Part shown: positions 50,457 to 60,133 of the stretch, in pieces
Layout of the letters: every line of letters starts with the position of its first letter
How positions within the stretch are numbered: the stretch's first letter is position 1
From: an uncultured Myxococcaceae bacterium
GTDB taxonomy: Bacteria > Myxococcota_A > Polyangia > Polyangiales > Ga0077539
Direction of reading: 5' to 3'
Length of the DNA stretch: 64,000 bases
Assembly: GCA_945952225.1 (NCBI GenBank)
Contig: CAMFHP010000034.1
Span: 1-64,000, forward strand
Notes under the pieces: model-generated
What the model was told of the DNA's origin: nothing
The model's input: only the letters and a program-made list of their open reading frames with translations
Database searches by the model: none
Translations under genes and position numbers: made by a program

Positions 50457-53400
50457 ATGAACTCCGTGAGAAAGTTCCTTTTTGCGGTGCTCGCGTGCGC
50501 CCTCATGGCGTGCACGCTCGAGCACCCCGATCAGCCGGCGGGTCCGTGCGGTGGGGCCGGACAGCGCTGCTGTCCTGCCGACGAACGCAACGACGCAGGC
50601 GCGCTCGACAACGGCTGTCGGGCTCTCCACGTGTGCGTGACGAACACCGCCATGGACGGCGGCGTCGCCTCGCGGACCATCTGCACCCGCTGTCCCGAGG
50701 GCCAGATCGTCTGCAACAACCGCTGCGTCGATCCCACGACCGACAACAGCAACTGCGGCGGCTGCGGCATGACCTGCGCGGCCCCCAACCGCTGCATGGC
50801 GCAGACGGTGTCGTCGAGCGGCCGTGACGGCGGCGTCGGCGACGGCGGAACCACGCGCGTCGGCGTGTGTGCCTGCGCGACCGCGGGTCAGACCTTCTGC
50901 CCGGGTGCGGGCGACGCCGGCGCGGGTGCGTGCCGCGACCTCCGCAGCGACGGCAACAACTGTGGCGCGTGCGGCAACGTGTGCCCCTCGGGCCAGCCCT
51001 GCATGAACGGAACGTGCGCCTGCACGGGCGGCCAGACCTTCTGCGCCGCGGGCGACGCCGGCACGGGTGCGTGCCGCGACCTCCGCAGCGACAACAACAA
51101 CTGCGGCACCTGCGGCACCGTGTGTCCCACGGGTCAGTCGTGCATGAACGGCATGTGCAGCTGCGCCACCGGCCTGAACTACTGCACCACCGACGGCGGT
51201 GCCGCGGCGTGCGTGAACTTCCAGTCGGACAACGCGAACTGCGGACGCTGCGGCAACGCCTGCCCCTCGGGCCAGGTCTGCTCGGCGGGATCGTGCAGCG
51301 TCACGTGTGCGGTGGGCCTCATGACCTGCACCGCCTCGGGCGGCACCGCGCGGTACTGCGCGAACCTCCAGAACGACGCCGCGAACTGCGGCGGGTGCGG
51401 CCGCGCGTGCAACCCCGGTGAGACCTGCACGGCCGGCGCGTGCCGCTGCCCCACGACGGGTCAGACCTACTGCGCCGCCGCGGGCACCTGCGTCGACTTC
51501 AGCAACAACGCGCAGCACTGCGGAACGTGCGGCAACGCGTGCCCCACCAGCCAGGTGTGCCGCTCGGGCATGTGCGTCTGCGGCATCACGGGCCAGATCT
51601 TCTGCTCGGGGACGGGCTGCACCAATCCCAACACCGACAACAACAACTGCGGACGCTGCGGCGTCGTGTGTCCGTCGGGTCAGGCCTGTGTGGGCGGGTC
51701 GTGCGCGTGTGGCGTGACCGGGCAGATCTTCTGCTCGGGGATGGGCTGCACCAATCCCAACACCGACAACGCGAACTGCGGACGCTGCGGCGTCGCATGC
51801 CCCGCAGGTCAGTCGTGTGTGGGCGGCATGTGCTCGTGCCCCGTGGGTCAGACGTCGTGCACCGGCGTGGGCTGCGTGAACCTGATGTCGGACTTCAACA
51901 ACTGCGGCATGTGCGGTCGCGCGTGCAACCCGGGCCAGACGTGCCGCTCGGGCGTGTGCACGTGTCCGACGGGCCAGACGTCGTGCGGCGCGGCGGGTTG
52001 CTTCAACCAGCAGACGGACTCGAACAACTGCGGTGGCTGCGGCAACGTCTGCCCCGCCGGTCAGTTCTGCTCCATGGGCGCGTGCGTGTGCCCGACGGGC
52101 CAGACCCGCTGCGGCAGCGGATCGAGCTCGTTCTGCGTGAACGCGCAGAGCGACAACAACAACTGCGGCGGCTGCGGCACGGTCTGCAACGGCGTGCCGA
52201 CCAACTCGGTGCAGCAGTGCGTGTCGGGCACGTGCACGCAGGTGGCCTGCCGCTCGGGCTTCGGTGACTGCACCACGGCTGCGGGCTGCGAGACCAACAC
52301 CGCCACCGACACCAACAACTGCGGCGCCTGCGGCAACCGCTGCCGCTTCGCCAACGCGGGTGCGACCTGCGTCGGCGGCGTGTGCACCATGGGGGCCTGC
52401 ACCGCGGGCTTCGCCAACTGCAACAGCGACACGGCCGACGGGTGCGAGACCGCCACCACGACCGACGTGACCAACTGCGGCGCCTGCGGCACCCGCTGCA
52501 CCGCGCCCACGGGACGCACGGCCTTCTGCGCGCCCAACGTGTCGGGCGTTGGCACCTGCGGCGTCGGCGCGGCCTGCACCTCGCCTCTCGCCGACTGCGA
52601 CGGATCGTCGACCAACGGCTGCGAGGTGACGCTCACCACCGACCGGAGCAACTGCGGTGCGTGTGGCAACCGCTGCGACGCGACGAACGGCACGCCCACC
52701 TGCTCCGGCGGCGTGTGCGCGTCGATCACGTGCAACAGCGGCTTCGGCAACTGCGACGGCAGCACGGCGAACGGCTGCGAGGCGGACTTCGCGACGAACA
52801 CGGCCCACTGCGGCGGCTGCGGCAACCGCTGCGCGCTCGCCAACGCGACGCCGACGTGCACTGCGGGAACGTGCCGCATCGGCACCTGCGACACGGGCTA
52901 CGGCAACTGCGACGGCACCACGACGAACGGCTGCGAGACCAACCTCAACGCCGACAACAACAACTGCGGCGCTTGCGGTCGCGTCTGCGCCGCGGGTCAG
53001 CGCTGCTCGTCGGGCGCGTGCGTGGTCTCGTGCGCCACGGGGCAGACCAACTGCTCGGGCTCGTGCGTGAACCTCATGGGCAACGACAGCTCGAACTGCG
53101 GCGCCTGCGGCCGCGCGTGCACGGGCGGCCAGGTGTGCTCCGCGGGAACGTGCGTGTGCCCCTCGGGCCAGACCCTCTGCGGCACGACCTGCGTGAACCT
53201 CGCCGCGGACAACAACAACTGCGGCATGTGCAGCAACCGCTGCTCGGGTAGCCGTGTGTGCTCCTCCGGTTCGTGCGTCACCTCGTGCGGATCGGGCCTC
53301 ACCGACTGCACGTCGACGGGCGCGGGGTGCGTGAACACCTCGACCGACGCCGCGAACTGCGGCTCCTGCGGTCGCGTGTGCTCGGCGATGGACATCGCGA

Positions 53401-54191
53401 ACGGAACGTCCTTCACGTGCAGCAGCGGCGCGTGCCGCGTGAGCACCTGCGCCACGGGCTTCGTGCCCAACGCGACGAACACCGCGTGCGTGGCCTGCGG
53501 CGGCGCGGCGCAGCCCGTCTGCTCCGGCGGCACCTGCAACGCCACCTTCACGCCGAGCCCCTGCGCAGCGCCGGCCTTCTCGGCCTGCACCACCTGCGGC
53601 ACGAACACGAACCCCGAGTGCGTGGGTGTGACCCCGACCTGCAACACGGGCCTCACGGCCTGCTCGCTCACCGCGTGCGGTCAGACCTACAACACCTGCT
53701 TCGACCTCACGATCACCGCCGCCCGCTGCGGCGCGTGCTCGGGCGCGGCCTGCCCTGCCGCTGGAACGCTCAACTCCGCGGGCGGATGCGCGGGCAGCCG
53801 CTGCACCTGCGCCACGGGCTTCGGCGACTGCAACCTCAGCCGCACCGACGGTTGCGAGACCAACACCAACACCAGCACTTCGAACTGCGGCGGCTGCGGC
53901 ACCGTCTGCCCGACGCGCGCGAACTCCACGCCGGCCTGCACCTCGGGCACCTGCGGCATCGCCTGCAACACCAACTTCGGTGACTGCGACGGCACCGCGA
54001 GCAACGGTTGCGAGATCGACCTCCGCACCGCGCTCAACGACTGCGGCGCGTGCGGCGCGAGCTGCTCCGGTGGCGCGAACCTCGCCACGACGCCCGCGTG
54101 CGTGGCCGGACGCTGCGCCTGCGCGGCGGGCTTCTTCGACTGCGACAGCGACCGCGGCAACGGCTGCGAGTCGTCGACCGCCTGCCCGTGA
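50457..54191 (+). CDS. Giant Cys-rich Stig1-like repeat lipoprotein, 1244 aa
   Basis: The lipoprotein signal ends ACALMAC (Cys22). The rest consists of about 25-28 repeats of 40-47 residues. The first half follows CxxGQxxCxxxCxNxxxDxxNCGxCGxxCPxGQxCxxGxC; from about residue 600 many units change to GFGNCDGSTANGCETxxxTDxxNCGACGNRC, a related second type. Cys makes up a large share of residues, implying dozens of disulfides in a long surface filament or rod. Two adjacent 129-bp units (51594-51851) are nearly identical, a sign of recent expansion. It belongs with the protein at the left end of the window. Function unknown. A strong terminator hairpin follows at 54201. Confidence 0.88.
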   Translation: MNSVRKFLFAVLACALMACTLEHPDQPAGPCGGAGQRCCPADERNDAGALDNGCRALHVCVTNTAMDGGVASRTICTRCPEGQIVCNNRCVDPTTDNSNCGGCGMTCAAPNRCMAQTVSSSGRDGGVGDGGTTRVGVCACATAGQTFCPGAGDAGAGACRDLRSDGNNCGACGNVCPSGQPCMNGTCACTGGQTFCAAGDAGTGACRDLRSDNNNCGTCGTVCPTGQSCMNGMCSCATGLNYCTTDGGAAACVNFQSDNANCGRCGNACPSGQVCSAGSCSVTCAVGLMTCTASGGTARYCANLQNDAANCGGCGRACNPGETCTAGACRCPTTGQTYCAAAGTCVDFSNNAQHCGTCGNACPTSQVCRSGMCVCGITGQIFCSGTGCTNPNTDNNNCGRCGVVCPSGQACVGGSCACGVTGQIFCSGMGCTNPNTDNANCGRCGVACPAGQSCVGGMCSCPVGQTSCTGVGCVNLMSDFNNCGMCGRACNPGQTCRSGVCTCPTGQTSCGAAGCFNQQTDSNNCGGCGNVCPAGQFCSMGACVCPTGQTRCGSGSSSFCVNAQSDNNNCGGCGTVCNGVPTNSVQQCVSGTCTQVACRSGFGDCTTAAGCETNTATDTNNCGACGNRCRFANAGATCVGGVCTMGACTAGFANCNSDTADGCETATTTDVTNCGACGTRCTAPTGRTAFCAPNVSGVGTCGVGAACTSPLADCDGSSTNGCEVTLTTDRSNCGACGNRCDATNGTPTCSGGVCASITCNSGFGNCDGSTANGCEADFATNTAHCGGCGNRCALANATPTCTAGTCRIGTCDTGYGNCDGTTTNGCETNLNADNNNCGACGRVCAAGQRCSSGACVVSCATGQTNCSGSCVNLMGNDSSNCGACGRACTGGQVCSAGTCVCPSGQTLCGTTCVNLAADNNNCGMCSNRCSGSRVCSSGSCVTSCGSGLTDCTSTGAGCVNTSTDAANCGSCGRVCSAMDIANGTSFTCSSGACRVSTCATGFVPNATNTACVACGGAAQPVCSGGTCNATFTPSPCAAPAFSACTTCGTNTNPECVGVTPTCNTGLTACSLTACGQTYNTCFDLTITAARCGACSGAACPAAGTLNSAGGCAGSRCTCATGFGDCNLSRTDGCETNTNTSTSNCGGCGTVCPTRANSTPACTSGTCGIACNTNFGDCDGTASNGCEIDLRTALNDCGACGASCSGGANLATTPACVAGRCACAAGFFDCDSDRGNGCESSTACP
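51594..51851 (+). repeat. Two near-identical adjacent 129-bp units inside the Cys-rich gene
   Basis: The copies at 51594 and 51723 share 68 of their first 72 bases and diverge afterwards. A similar recent copy pair lies at 50911 and 51052, 141 bp apart. All periods are multiples of three, so the frame is kept. Confidence 0.8.
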
Positions 54192-54200
54192 TTCTCCCCG

Positions 54201-54226
54201 CGTGGCGCCCCCTCGCGGGCGCCACG
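54201..54226 (+). terminator. Hairpin terminator after the Cys-rich lipoprotein gene
   Basis: CGTGGCGCCC (54201-54210) and GGGCGCCACG (54217-54226) form a perfect 10-bp stem with a 6-nt loop, 10 nt after the stop. There is no T-run. The remaining 180 bp to the end of the topoisomerase gene hold nothing recognisable. Confidence 0.7.
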
Positions 54227-54410
54227 TAGCCTCTGCCCTCCTCCGCTCCCTCCGCCAACGAAACGCGCCCGCAGGGCCCCTCCAGGGCGCCGCGAGGCCG
54301 TGCGTTCGAACGCATCGACGACGCCGCGACACGGGCGTGCATCCAGAACGTGGGGGGAACTGCGGGCGAGGCGCGTTGGAGCGAGGCGGACGCGAAGGCG
54401 GGGCGGGCGA

Positions 54411-55505
54411 TCAGTCGAGCCAGAGGCGGCTCTTGATCTTGTGCGGCAGGTACTCTTCGGTGATGAAGCGGATGCCGAGCGACGAGAGCGCCTCGATCTC
54501 GTACTTCTTCTCGGTCTTCTTCATGCGGTTGATCTCGTCCTGCCAGCGACGGTCCTTGAACCAGTCGTACTTCAGGAGCTGCTCGGCCCGCTTCTCGTCC
54601 TCGTCGGTCAGCGCGATGGAGACGTTCGACTTGAGGTTGAAGCGGTCGGCGTCGAAGCTCGAAATGCCGAGGAACCTCGCGCGCGGTACGGCCATGCGCA
54701 TCGACTCGTAGGCGAGGTTGATGCTCCCCTGCTTGATCACCGAGTAGATGTAGAAGCCCCACGGGTCGTTGTCGGTGACCACGTACACCGGGAGGTTGAG
54801 CTCCTCGTGCATGCGACGCAGGAGGCGCCGGGTGCCGCGCGCGGCCATGCCTCCACCGTGGATCAGCATGCAGCGGTTGGTCTTCCAGTAGCGGTCTTCG
54901 TTGAGGCGCTGCCACACGGCGCCCTTCTCGACGAAGAGCACGTACTCGGCCTCGTGGCTGCGAAACTGGATGCGGTTCTCCTCGACGATCGAGGGCACGC
55001 TCCACCCGCCCGATCCCATGCGCCGCAGGTCGATCTCGTCGCCCGTGTCGCGCACGGTCATGGGCCCCACCATCGCGCCCTTGTTCTCCGCGCGAAGATG
55101 CAGCTCCTCACGGAGCGCATCGATGGTGACCTCGAGGTCCTCGATGATGGGATCGCTCTCGGCCTGCTCGTCGAAGGTGTTCTCCTTCGTGTTTCCGATG
55201 GTGTGCTTCGCGTCGTAGTAGATGTCGCGGATCGAGGTGGTCGCGCCCGCCTCGATCAGCTTCTTGCAGCGCTCCGCGATGAGGAACGTCTGCATGTAGG
55301 CCTTCGCCTGCTTGAAGTGGAAGAAGGCCCGCGACTGCTTCGACTCGCCCATGCGAATCACACGCGCCTCCTCGTCGAAGTTCACGTTCGACAGCGCGCG
55401 CACCGGAATCTCCAGCGACGGGTTCTTGCCCATGCGCGCCGACACCAGCGCCTGGTAGGCGAGGTCGGTGATCTTCTTCAGGGTCTTCTCGTCACGCTCG
55501 TCCAT
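54411..55505 (-). CDS. top6A: DNA topoisomerase VI subunit A
   Basis: A 364-residue Spo11/Top6A homologue, the DNA-cutting subunit of type IIB topoisomerase VI. The catalytic motif RDIYY is at residues 93-97, the second Tyr being the expected DNA-linked one. The Toprim metal site is seen in FVEKGAVWQRL (Glu) and VVTDNDPWGFYIYSV (DxD). The length is normal. The gene follows subunit B by 20 bp on the same strand, as in archaea. Top6 is general in archaea and plants but sparse in bacteria, so this is a notable gene for a myxobacterium. Confidence 0.95.
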   Translation of the reverse strand: MDERDEKTLKKITDLAYQALVSARMGKNPSLEIPVRALSNVNFDEEARVIRMGESKQSRAFFHFKQAKAYMQTFLIAERCKKLIEAGATTSIRDIYYDAKHTIGNTKENTFDEQAESDPIIEDLEVTIDALREELHLRAENKGAMVGPMTVRDTGDEIDLRRMGSGGWSVPSIVEENRIQFRSHEAEYVLFVEKGAVWQRLNEDRYWKTNRCMLIHGGGMAARGTRRLLRRMHEELNLPVYVVTDNDPWGFYIYSVIKQGSINLAYESMRMAVPRARFLGISSFDADRFNLKSNVSIALTDEDEKRAEQLLKYDWFKDRRWQDEINRMKKTEKKYEIEALSSLGIRFITEEYLPHKIKSRLWLD

Positions 55506-55525
55506 GGCTCTGCCTCGGTGTGCCT

Positions 55526-57757
55526 TCAGGTCCGGTCGGAGTGCTTGGCCGCGTCGCGCACGGTGGCCTTCTTCGCAGCGCCCGCGCTCGCAGCGGGGCG
55601 CGTGTAACGGCGCGTCTTGTTGGGGGTCACGTCTTCGAAGGCCGACCCCGATCCGAAGCCGAACGACATCTGCTCCTCGTCGTCGCCGTCGCCCATGCGC
55701 GGGGCCTTCGGAGCCTTGATCGGCGCAACGGACGTCACGCTCGCAGGAGCATCGTCGGAGTCGTCGCGCGCGGCCTCTGCGGCGCTTCCCTCGTCGGTCT
55801 CGGCCGCGGTGTCTTCACCCTGCGCAGGCGGCAGATCGCTCGGCGAGCGCGCCTCCTCCGAGGCCTCGGACGCCTCGATGGCCGCGGGCGCGCCCGACAC
55901 GCCCCCCTCACCCGCGGGAGCCCGGGTCGGCAGATGAACGTGCTTCGTCATCGCCGCCTGGAAGTCCTCCGCGACCTTCTGCTCGGCGACGCCCGTGATC
56001 GCGTGGATCGAGGTCGCCAGCTCGCGGATGTACTTCTCGAAGAGCGTCTTGCGCTCCAGCTCCCAACGCTCGGCGTCCTTCGCCTTCACGAAGGTGCCGA
56101 GCTTGCGACCGCACTCCATCAGCGCAGCGCGGATCTCCTTCACGATCTCGTCGTAGTGCGCGACGGCCTCCTTCGCCTCGCTCGTGAAGGGCACCCACAC
56201 GCTCGCGAGGTGCACGAAGATGGCGAGCGGCCCCACCGGGAGTTCCCCCTTGCGCTGCTGGAGCCCGTACGACTTCCAGTCGACCTTGAGCACCGCCTCG
56301 GTGATGCCGCACGCGCGCGGCTGGTACAGCAGCGGAACGCGGTTGGCGAAGCGCAACAGGTCCGCGGCCTCGTCCTTCGCGAGCTCGCCGCCGAACGCGA
56401 TGCCCGCCTCCACCACAAACGGATTGCCGCGATACACCGCCGGCGGTCGCGTGTGCGCCGCGAAGAACTCCGCCTTGAAGCGGCGCTTCAGGCCTCCGAT
56501 GATGAGCTCCTCACCCACGGGCACCACACACGTCGCGGGCGGCGGGAGGATCTTCACCTGCGACTGCGCGAGCGAGGCGTAGAGCTTCTCGATCTGCGCG
56601 GGCGTCACGAGCTTCGCCTTCGCCGTGGGCTCGATCTCTGCGCGGCGCGCGACTCCATCCGCGAGGCCCTGCGAGAAGCCCGAGCCCTCGTCGAGCATCT
56701 CGTCGCGCAGCGTGCGCTCGCTCTTCGCGAGGCGTGTGGCGAAGCGCCGGAGCGGCGGGAGCACCGCCTGCGAGCTCACCATCACCCCGTGGAGCGCCTC
56801 GATCTGCGGGCCATCCATCTTCGGTGCGAGCATCGCGGGGTCGACACCCGCGCGCTGGCACAGCTCCGTCGCGACGGCGTCGGTGACGCGCGAGAACTCC
56901 TCGACGAGCGTCTGGTGCACCGTGCGGGCGCCGGCCTCGTGCAGGATCTTGATGAGCATCCCGAGCTCGACGCCGTGCGGGTGCGGCTTGATCTCCTGCG
57001 CCTCGGGCGGGAGCGTGTCGGCGACGCGGGGCCAGTGCGACGACGCCCCGCGCGGGGGCTTGTACTTCAGCTCCAGGTGCGGGTTCGCGACGACGGTCTG
57101 TTCGAGGTACGCGTCGACGCTCGTGCGCCCCGCGCGGTAGAGGCCCGTGAGCTCGATCTCGACGGCGGTGCCGTGGTCCTTCTCCCAGGGCACGGTCTTG
57201 TCGCGGTCTTTGTTGAGCACCTCGGGGTTGTTGGTGCGCGCGTCGATGCGAACCTCGAGGCGCCACGCGGGACGCCCCTCGCCGATCTTGCTCACCACCA
57301 CCACGGGGCGCCCCGTCGTGAGCTGGCCGTACATGCCCGCCGCCGAGATGCCAATGCCCTGCTGCCCGCGCGACTGCCGCAGTCGGTGGAACTTCGACCC
57401 GTAGAGCAGCTTCGCGAAGATCTTCGGAATCTGCTCCTTCACGATGCCCGGGCCGTTGTCTTCGACGCGCACGCGGTAGCGGCCCTCGGAGACCTCGTCG
57501 ATCTGCACCTCGATCGAGGGCGCGATGCCCGCCTCCTCACACGCGTCGAGGGCGTTGTCGACGGCCTCCTTCACGGTCGTGAGCAACGCCTTGGCGGGGT
57601 TGTCGAAGCCCAGGAGGTGACGGTTCTTCGTGAAGAACTCGCTCACGGAGATGTCGCGCTGCTTGGTGGCCATCGCCTCGGCGGTGGCGCGCCGGCCCGG
57701 CGCCGCGCTGGGCGTCGTGGCTTCCTTCGTCTCGTCGGCGGTGCCGTCGGTCGTCAT
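55526..57757 (-). CDS. top6B: DNA topoisomerase VI subunit B
   Basis: A 743-residue ATPase subunit of topoisomerase VI. The GHKL fold shows EAVDNALDACEEAG (N box), VEDNGPGI (G1), GQQGIGISAAGMYGQLTTG (lid) and DHGTAVEIEL. The transducer domain with its helix-two-turn-helix insert follows, to about residue 590. The last 130-150 residues are a charged Ala/Glu/Asp-rich extension ending in a basic tail; archaeal subunits (about 530 residues) lack this. The N-terminal 30 residues are also extra. GAGGAA 9 nt before the ATG at 57757 supports the start. First gene of the top6B-top6A operon. Confidence 0.95.
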   Translation of the reverse strand: MTTDGTADETKEATTPSAAPGRRATAEAMATKQRDISVSEFFTKNRHLLGFDNPAKALLTTVKEAVDNALDACEEAGIAPSIEVQIDEVSEGRYRVRVEDNGPGIVKEQIPKIFAKLLYGSKFHRLRQSRGQQGIGISAAGMYGQLTTGRPVVVVSKIGEGRPAWRLEVRIDARTNNPEVLNKDRDKTVPWEKDHGTAVEIELTGLYRAGRTSVDAYLEQTVVANPHLELKYKPPRGASSHWPRVADTLPPEAQEIKPHPHGVELGMLIKILHEAGARTVHQTLVEEFSRVTDAVATELCQRAGVDPAMLAPKMDGPQIEALHGVMVSSQAVLPPLRRFATRLAKSERTLRDEMLDEGSGFSQGLADGVARRAEIEPTAKAKLVTPAQIEKLYASLAQSQVKILPPPATCVVPVGEELIIGGLKRRFKAEFFAAHTRPPAVYRGNPFVVEAGIAFGGELAKDEAADLLRFANRVPLLYQPRACGITEAVLKVDWKSYGLQQRKGELPVGPLAIFVHLASVWVPFTSEAKEAVAHYDEIVKEIRAALMECGRKLGTFVKAKDAERWELERKTLFEKYIRELATSIHAITGVAEQKVAEDFQAAMTKHVHLPTRAPAGEGGVSGAPAAIEASEASEEARSPSDLPPAQGEDTAAETDEGSAAEAARDDSDDAPASVTSVAPIKAPKAPRMGDGDDEEQMSFGFGSGSAFEDVTPNKTRRYTRPAASAGAAKKATVRDAAKHSDRT

Positions 57758-57908
57758 GCGTCGTTCCTCGTGTGAGAGGCGGAGTTAAGGGATCACTGAA
57801 CACCCGTCAAGCATACGGCCCGCGCGCTCCGCCATCGCGGGGGCTTCACCGCGCGAATTCAGCTTTCTTGAAGCCGTTTCGCGCGAACAGACACCGTGAC
57901 ATTCTCCG

Positions 57909-58364
57909 TCACGTCGTCTTCGCGTCGCCCGTCGCGTCGAGGTGCACGAGGTCGATACCCAGGCGGAGCGCGACCTCGAAGATGCGCTGGTCGCGATAGA
58001 ACTCGCCGAAGACGATGCGCCGGATGCCCGCGTTCGCGATCATCTTGAAGCACTGCCAGCAGGGCGAGGCCGTGACGTAGATGCTCGCGCCCTCGATGCG
58101 CACGCCGTTGCGGGCGGCCTGGATGATGGCGTTGGCCTCGGCGTGGATGGTTCGCACGCAGTGGTTGTCCTCCATCATGTGGCCGACCTCGTCGCAGTGT
58201 TCGAGGCCCGCGATCGAGCCGTTGTAGCCCGTCGCGAGGATGGTGCGGCCGCGCTCGATCACGGCGCCGACGTGCTTTCGGTCGCAGGTCGCACGCGTCG
58301 CGACGGTGACCGCGATGCGCATGAAGTACTCGTCCCACGAGGCCCGGTGCGTGTGTTCGCTCAT
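57909..58364 (-). CDS. dCMP deaminase family protein
   Basis: A 151-residue zinc deaminase of the dCMP deaminase/ComEB type, converting dCMP to dUMP for thymidylate synthesis. The zinc site is TIHAEANAI (His and catalytic Glu) plus ASPCWQCFK (two Cys). WDEYFMRIAVTVATRATCDRKHVGAVI is the characteristic N-terminus, and GYNGSIAGLEHCDE the second motif. The ATG at 58364 gives the normal family start; a GTG at 58391 is possible. It is upstream of top6B on the same strand, 151 bp away. Confidence 0.9.
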   Translation of the reverse strand: MSEHTHRASWDEYFMRIAVTVATRATCDRKHVGAVIERGRTILATGYNGSIAGLEHCDEVGHMMEDNHCVRTIHAEANAIIQAARNGVRIEGASIYVTASPCWQCFKMIANAGIRRIVFGEFYRDQRIFEVALRLGIDLVHLDATGDAKTT

Positions 58365-58524
58365 GTGGTCGACGGCCGATACCGCGCGCACCGCGGAGCG
58401 CGCCAGAAACGCGATGCGCCGTGGGCTCCGCGTGAGGTGACAGAAGAGAATTCGTCACCCGAAATGCGGGAAGCGCCGCGCACCGCGGGTACGGTCGCCG
58501 GGAACCTTTTGTGAGGTCCATCGG

Positions 58525-60111
58525 ATGCACCGTCGAAATCCACAGCGGTCCCCGGGTCCTTCGCGAGCGCGCATGCTGCCATGGCGCTTCGCGGGCCCCC
58601 TCCTGGCCGCCATCGCCTGGTTCGCACCGGGCGCGGCGTCCGCCCAGCCCCTGCCGTCCTCGGAGAACCCCGCACCCTCGACGCAGCGGCCGCCCACCCG
58701 GGTGATCGCGCGCGACGAGCCCTCGGTGGTGCGCTCCGAGAACGGTGACGAGGCGGGCTTCCTCTCTACCGTGCCGTTGCAGATCAACGGCGCGCGCGGC
58801 CCCTCAGCGCAGACGGGCCGGCGCATCGACATCGACCTCCGCGATGCCGACATCCACAACGTGCTGCGCCTCCTCGCCGAGGTGGGCAACGTCAACATCG
58901 TCACCTCCGACGACGTGACGGGCAATGTCACCATCCGCATGCACAACGTCCCGTGGGACCGCGCCCTGGAGGTCATCCTCGCGGCGCGCTCGCTGGGCAT
59001 GCAGCGCGATGGGAACATCATCCGCATCGCCCCGCAGGCCGTGCTCGACAAGGAGCGCGAGCTGGCCATTGAGCGCGCGCGCCAGAACATCGCGCTCGAG
59101 CCCCTGGAGACGCGGCTCATCCCGATCAGCTACGCCACGGGCGGCGACCTCGCGCCCCGCGCGCGTGAGCTGCTCTCGCAGCGCGGAACGCTCTCCGTCG
59201 ACGAGCGCACGAACGTGCTCATCGCCCGCGACGTCGCGACGAACCTCGACCAGGTCGAGCGCCTCGTGCGCTCGCTCGACACGCAGACACCGCAGGTGCT
59301 CATCGAGGCGCGCATCGTCGAAGCGACGAGCCAGTTCTCGCGCGACGTGGGCATCCAGTGGGGCGGCGACGGATCGTTCGCGCAGTCGACGGGCAACCCC
59401 ACGGGGCTGCTCTTTCCGAACAACCTGAGCTTCGCGGGCGGCGCCACCGATGGCAACACCCCGCGCGCAGGCCTCTCGCCCACGTCGCAGACCGTGGCGA
59501 ACCCGAACTTCACGGTGAACATGCCCGCGGCCGTCGGTACCGGCGCCGGTGGAGCCATCGGCTTCGCGCTCGGGTCGCTCTCGCAGAACGTGAACCTCAA
59601 CGTGCGCCTCTCGGCCGCAGAGAGCTCCGGCGTGCTGCGCATCGTGAGCTCGCCGCGCATCCTGACGCTCGACAACCGCGAGGCGACCATCGCGCAAGGC
59701 ACGCTCATCCCGTTCTCGCAGGTGAGCGCGGCGGGCGTGCAGACGGCCTTTCAGGAAGCGAAGCTGCAGCTCCGCGTGCGTCCGCACGTGACGGCCGACG
59801 GGTCGGTGTCGCTGCACGTTCGCGTGAACCGCGACGAGCCCGACTTCAACAACACCGGCGCCCGCGGCGACCCCACGATCCTCAAGCGCGAGGCCGAGAC
59901 CGACCTGCTCATCCAGGACGGTCGCACCGCGGTGATCGGCGGGATCTACACCCGCAACACCGGTCGCAACGTCGAGCAGGTGCCGTTCTTCGGCGACATC
60001 CCGATCCTCGGGCTGATCTTCCAGCGCCGCCGCACCACGGACCGCCGCTCGGAGATGCTGATCTTCATCACCCCGCGCATCGTGAACCGCGCCGAGTCTC
60101 TGGGACGCTGA
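58525..60111 (+). CDS. Secretin, PilQ-like but short
   Basis: A 528-residue outer-membrane secretin. A signal peptide ends ASAQP (about residue 41). An STN-type domain follows (IDIDLRDADIHNVLRLLAEVGNVNIVTSDDVTGNVTI), then a secretin N1-like ring domain (RLIPISYATGGDLAPRAREL, NVLIARDVATNLDQVERLV) and the secretin core (VLIEARIVEATSQFSRDVGIQWG, RIVSSPRILTLDNREATIAQGTLIP, PFFGDIPILGLIFQ). This is the PilQ order, but N-terminal AMIN domains of type IV pilus PilQ are absent and no pilMNOP genes adjoin. TACGGT upstream and GTGAGG before the ATG support the start. It could be a second PilQ or a secretin of another system. Confidence 0.88.
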   Translation: MHRRNPQRSPGPSRARMLPWRFAGPLLAAIAWFAPGAASAQPLPSSENPAPSTQRPPTRVIARDEPSVVRSENGDEAGFLSTVPLQINGARGPSAQTGRRIDIDLRDADIHNVLRLLAEVGNVNIVTSDDVTGNVTIRMHNVPWDRALEVILAARSLGMQRDGNIIRIAPQAVLDKERELAIERARQNIALEPLETRLIPISYATGGDLAPRARELLSQRGTLSVDERTNVLIARDVATNLDQVERLVRSLDTQTPQVLIEARIVEATSQFSRDVGIQWGGDGSFAQSTGNPTGLLFPNNLSFAGGATDGNTPRAGLSPTSQTVANPNFTVNMPAAVGTGAGGAIGFALGSLSQNVNLNVRLSAAESSGVLRIVSSPRILTLDNREATIAQGTLIPFSQVSAAGVQTAFQEAKLQLRVRPHVTADGSVSLHVRVNRDEPDFNNTGARGDPTILKREAETDLLIQDGRTAVIGGIYTRNTGRNVEQVPFFGDIPILGLIFQRRRTTDRRSEMLIFITPRIVNRAESLGR

Positions 60112-60133
60112 CCCCACCGACCGCGCACCGCGC

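Noticed and set aside
49785-54332. A 1515-residue minus-strand open frame opposite the Cys-rich lipoprotein
   Set aside because: Its Ala/Gly/Arg/Val repeats mirror the repeats of the plus-strand gene; it has no domain and no start signal. It is a shadow.
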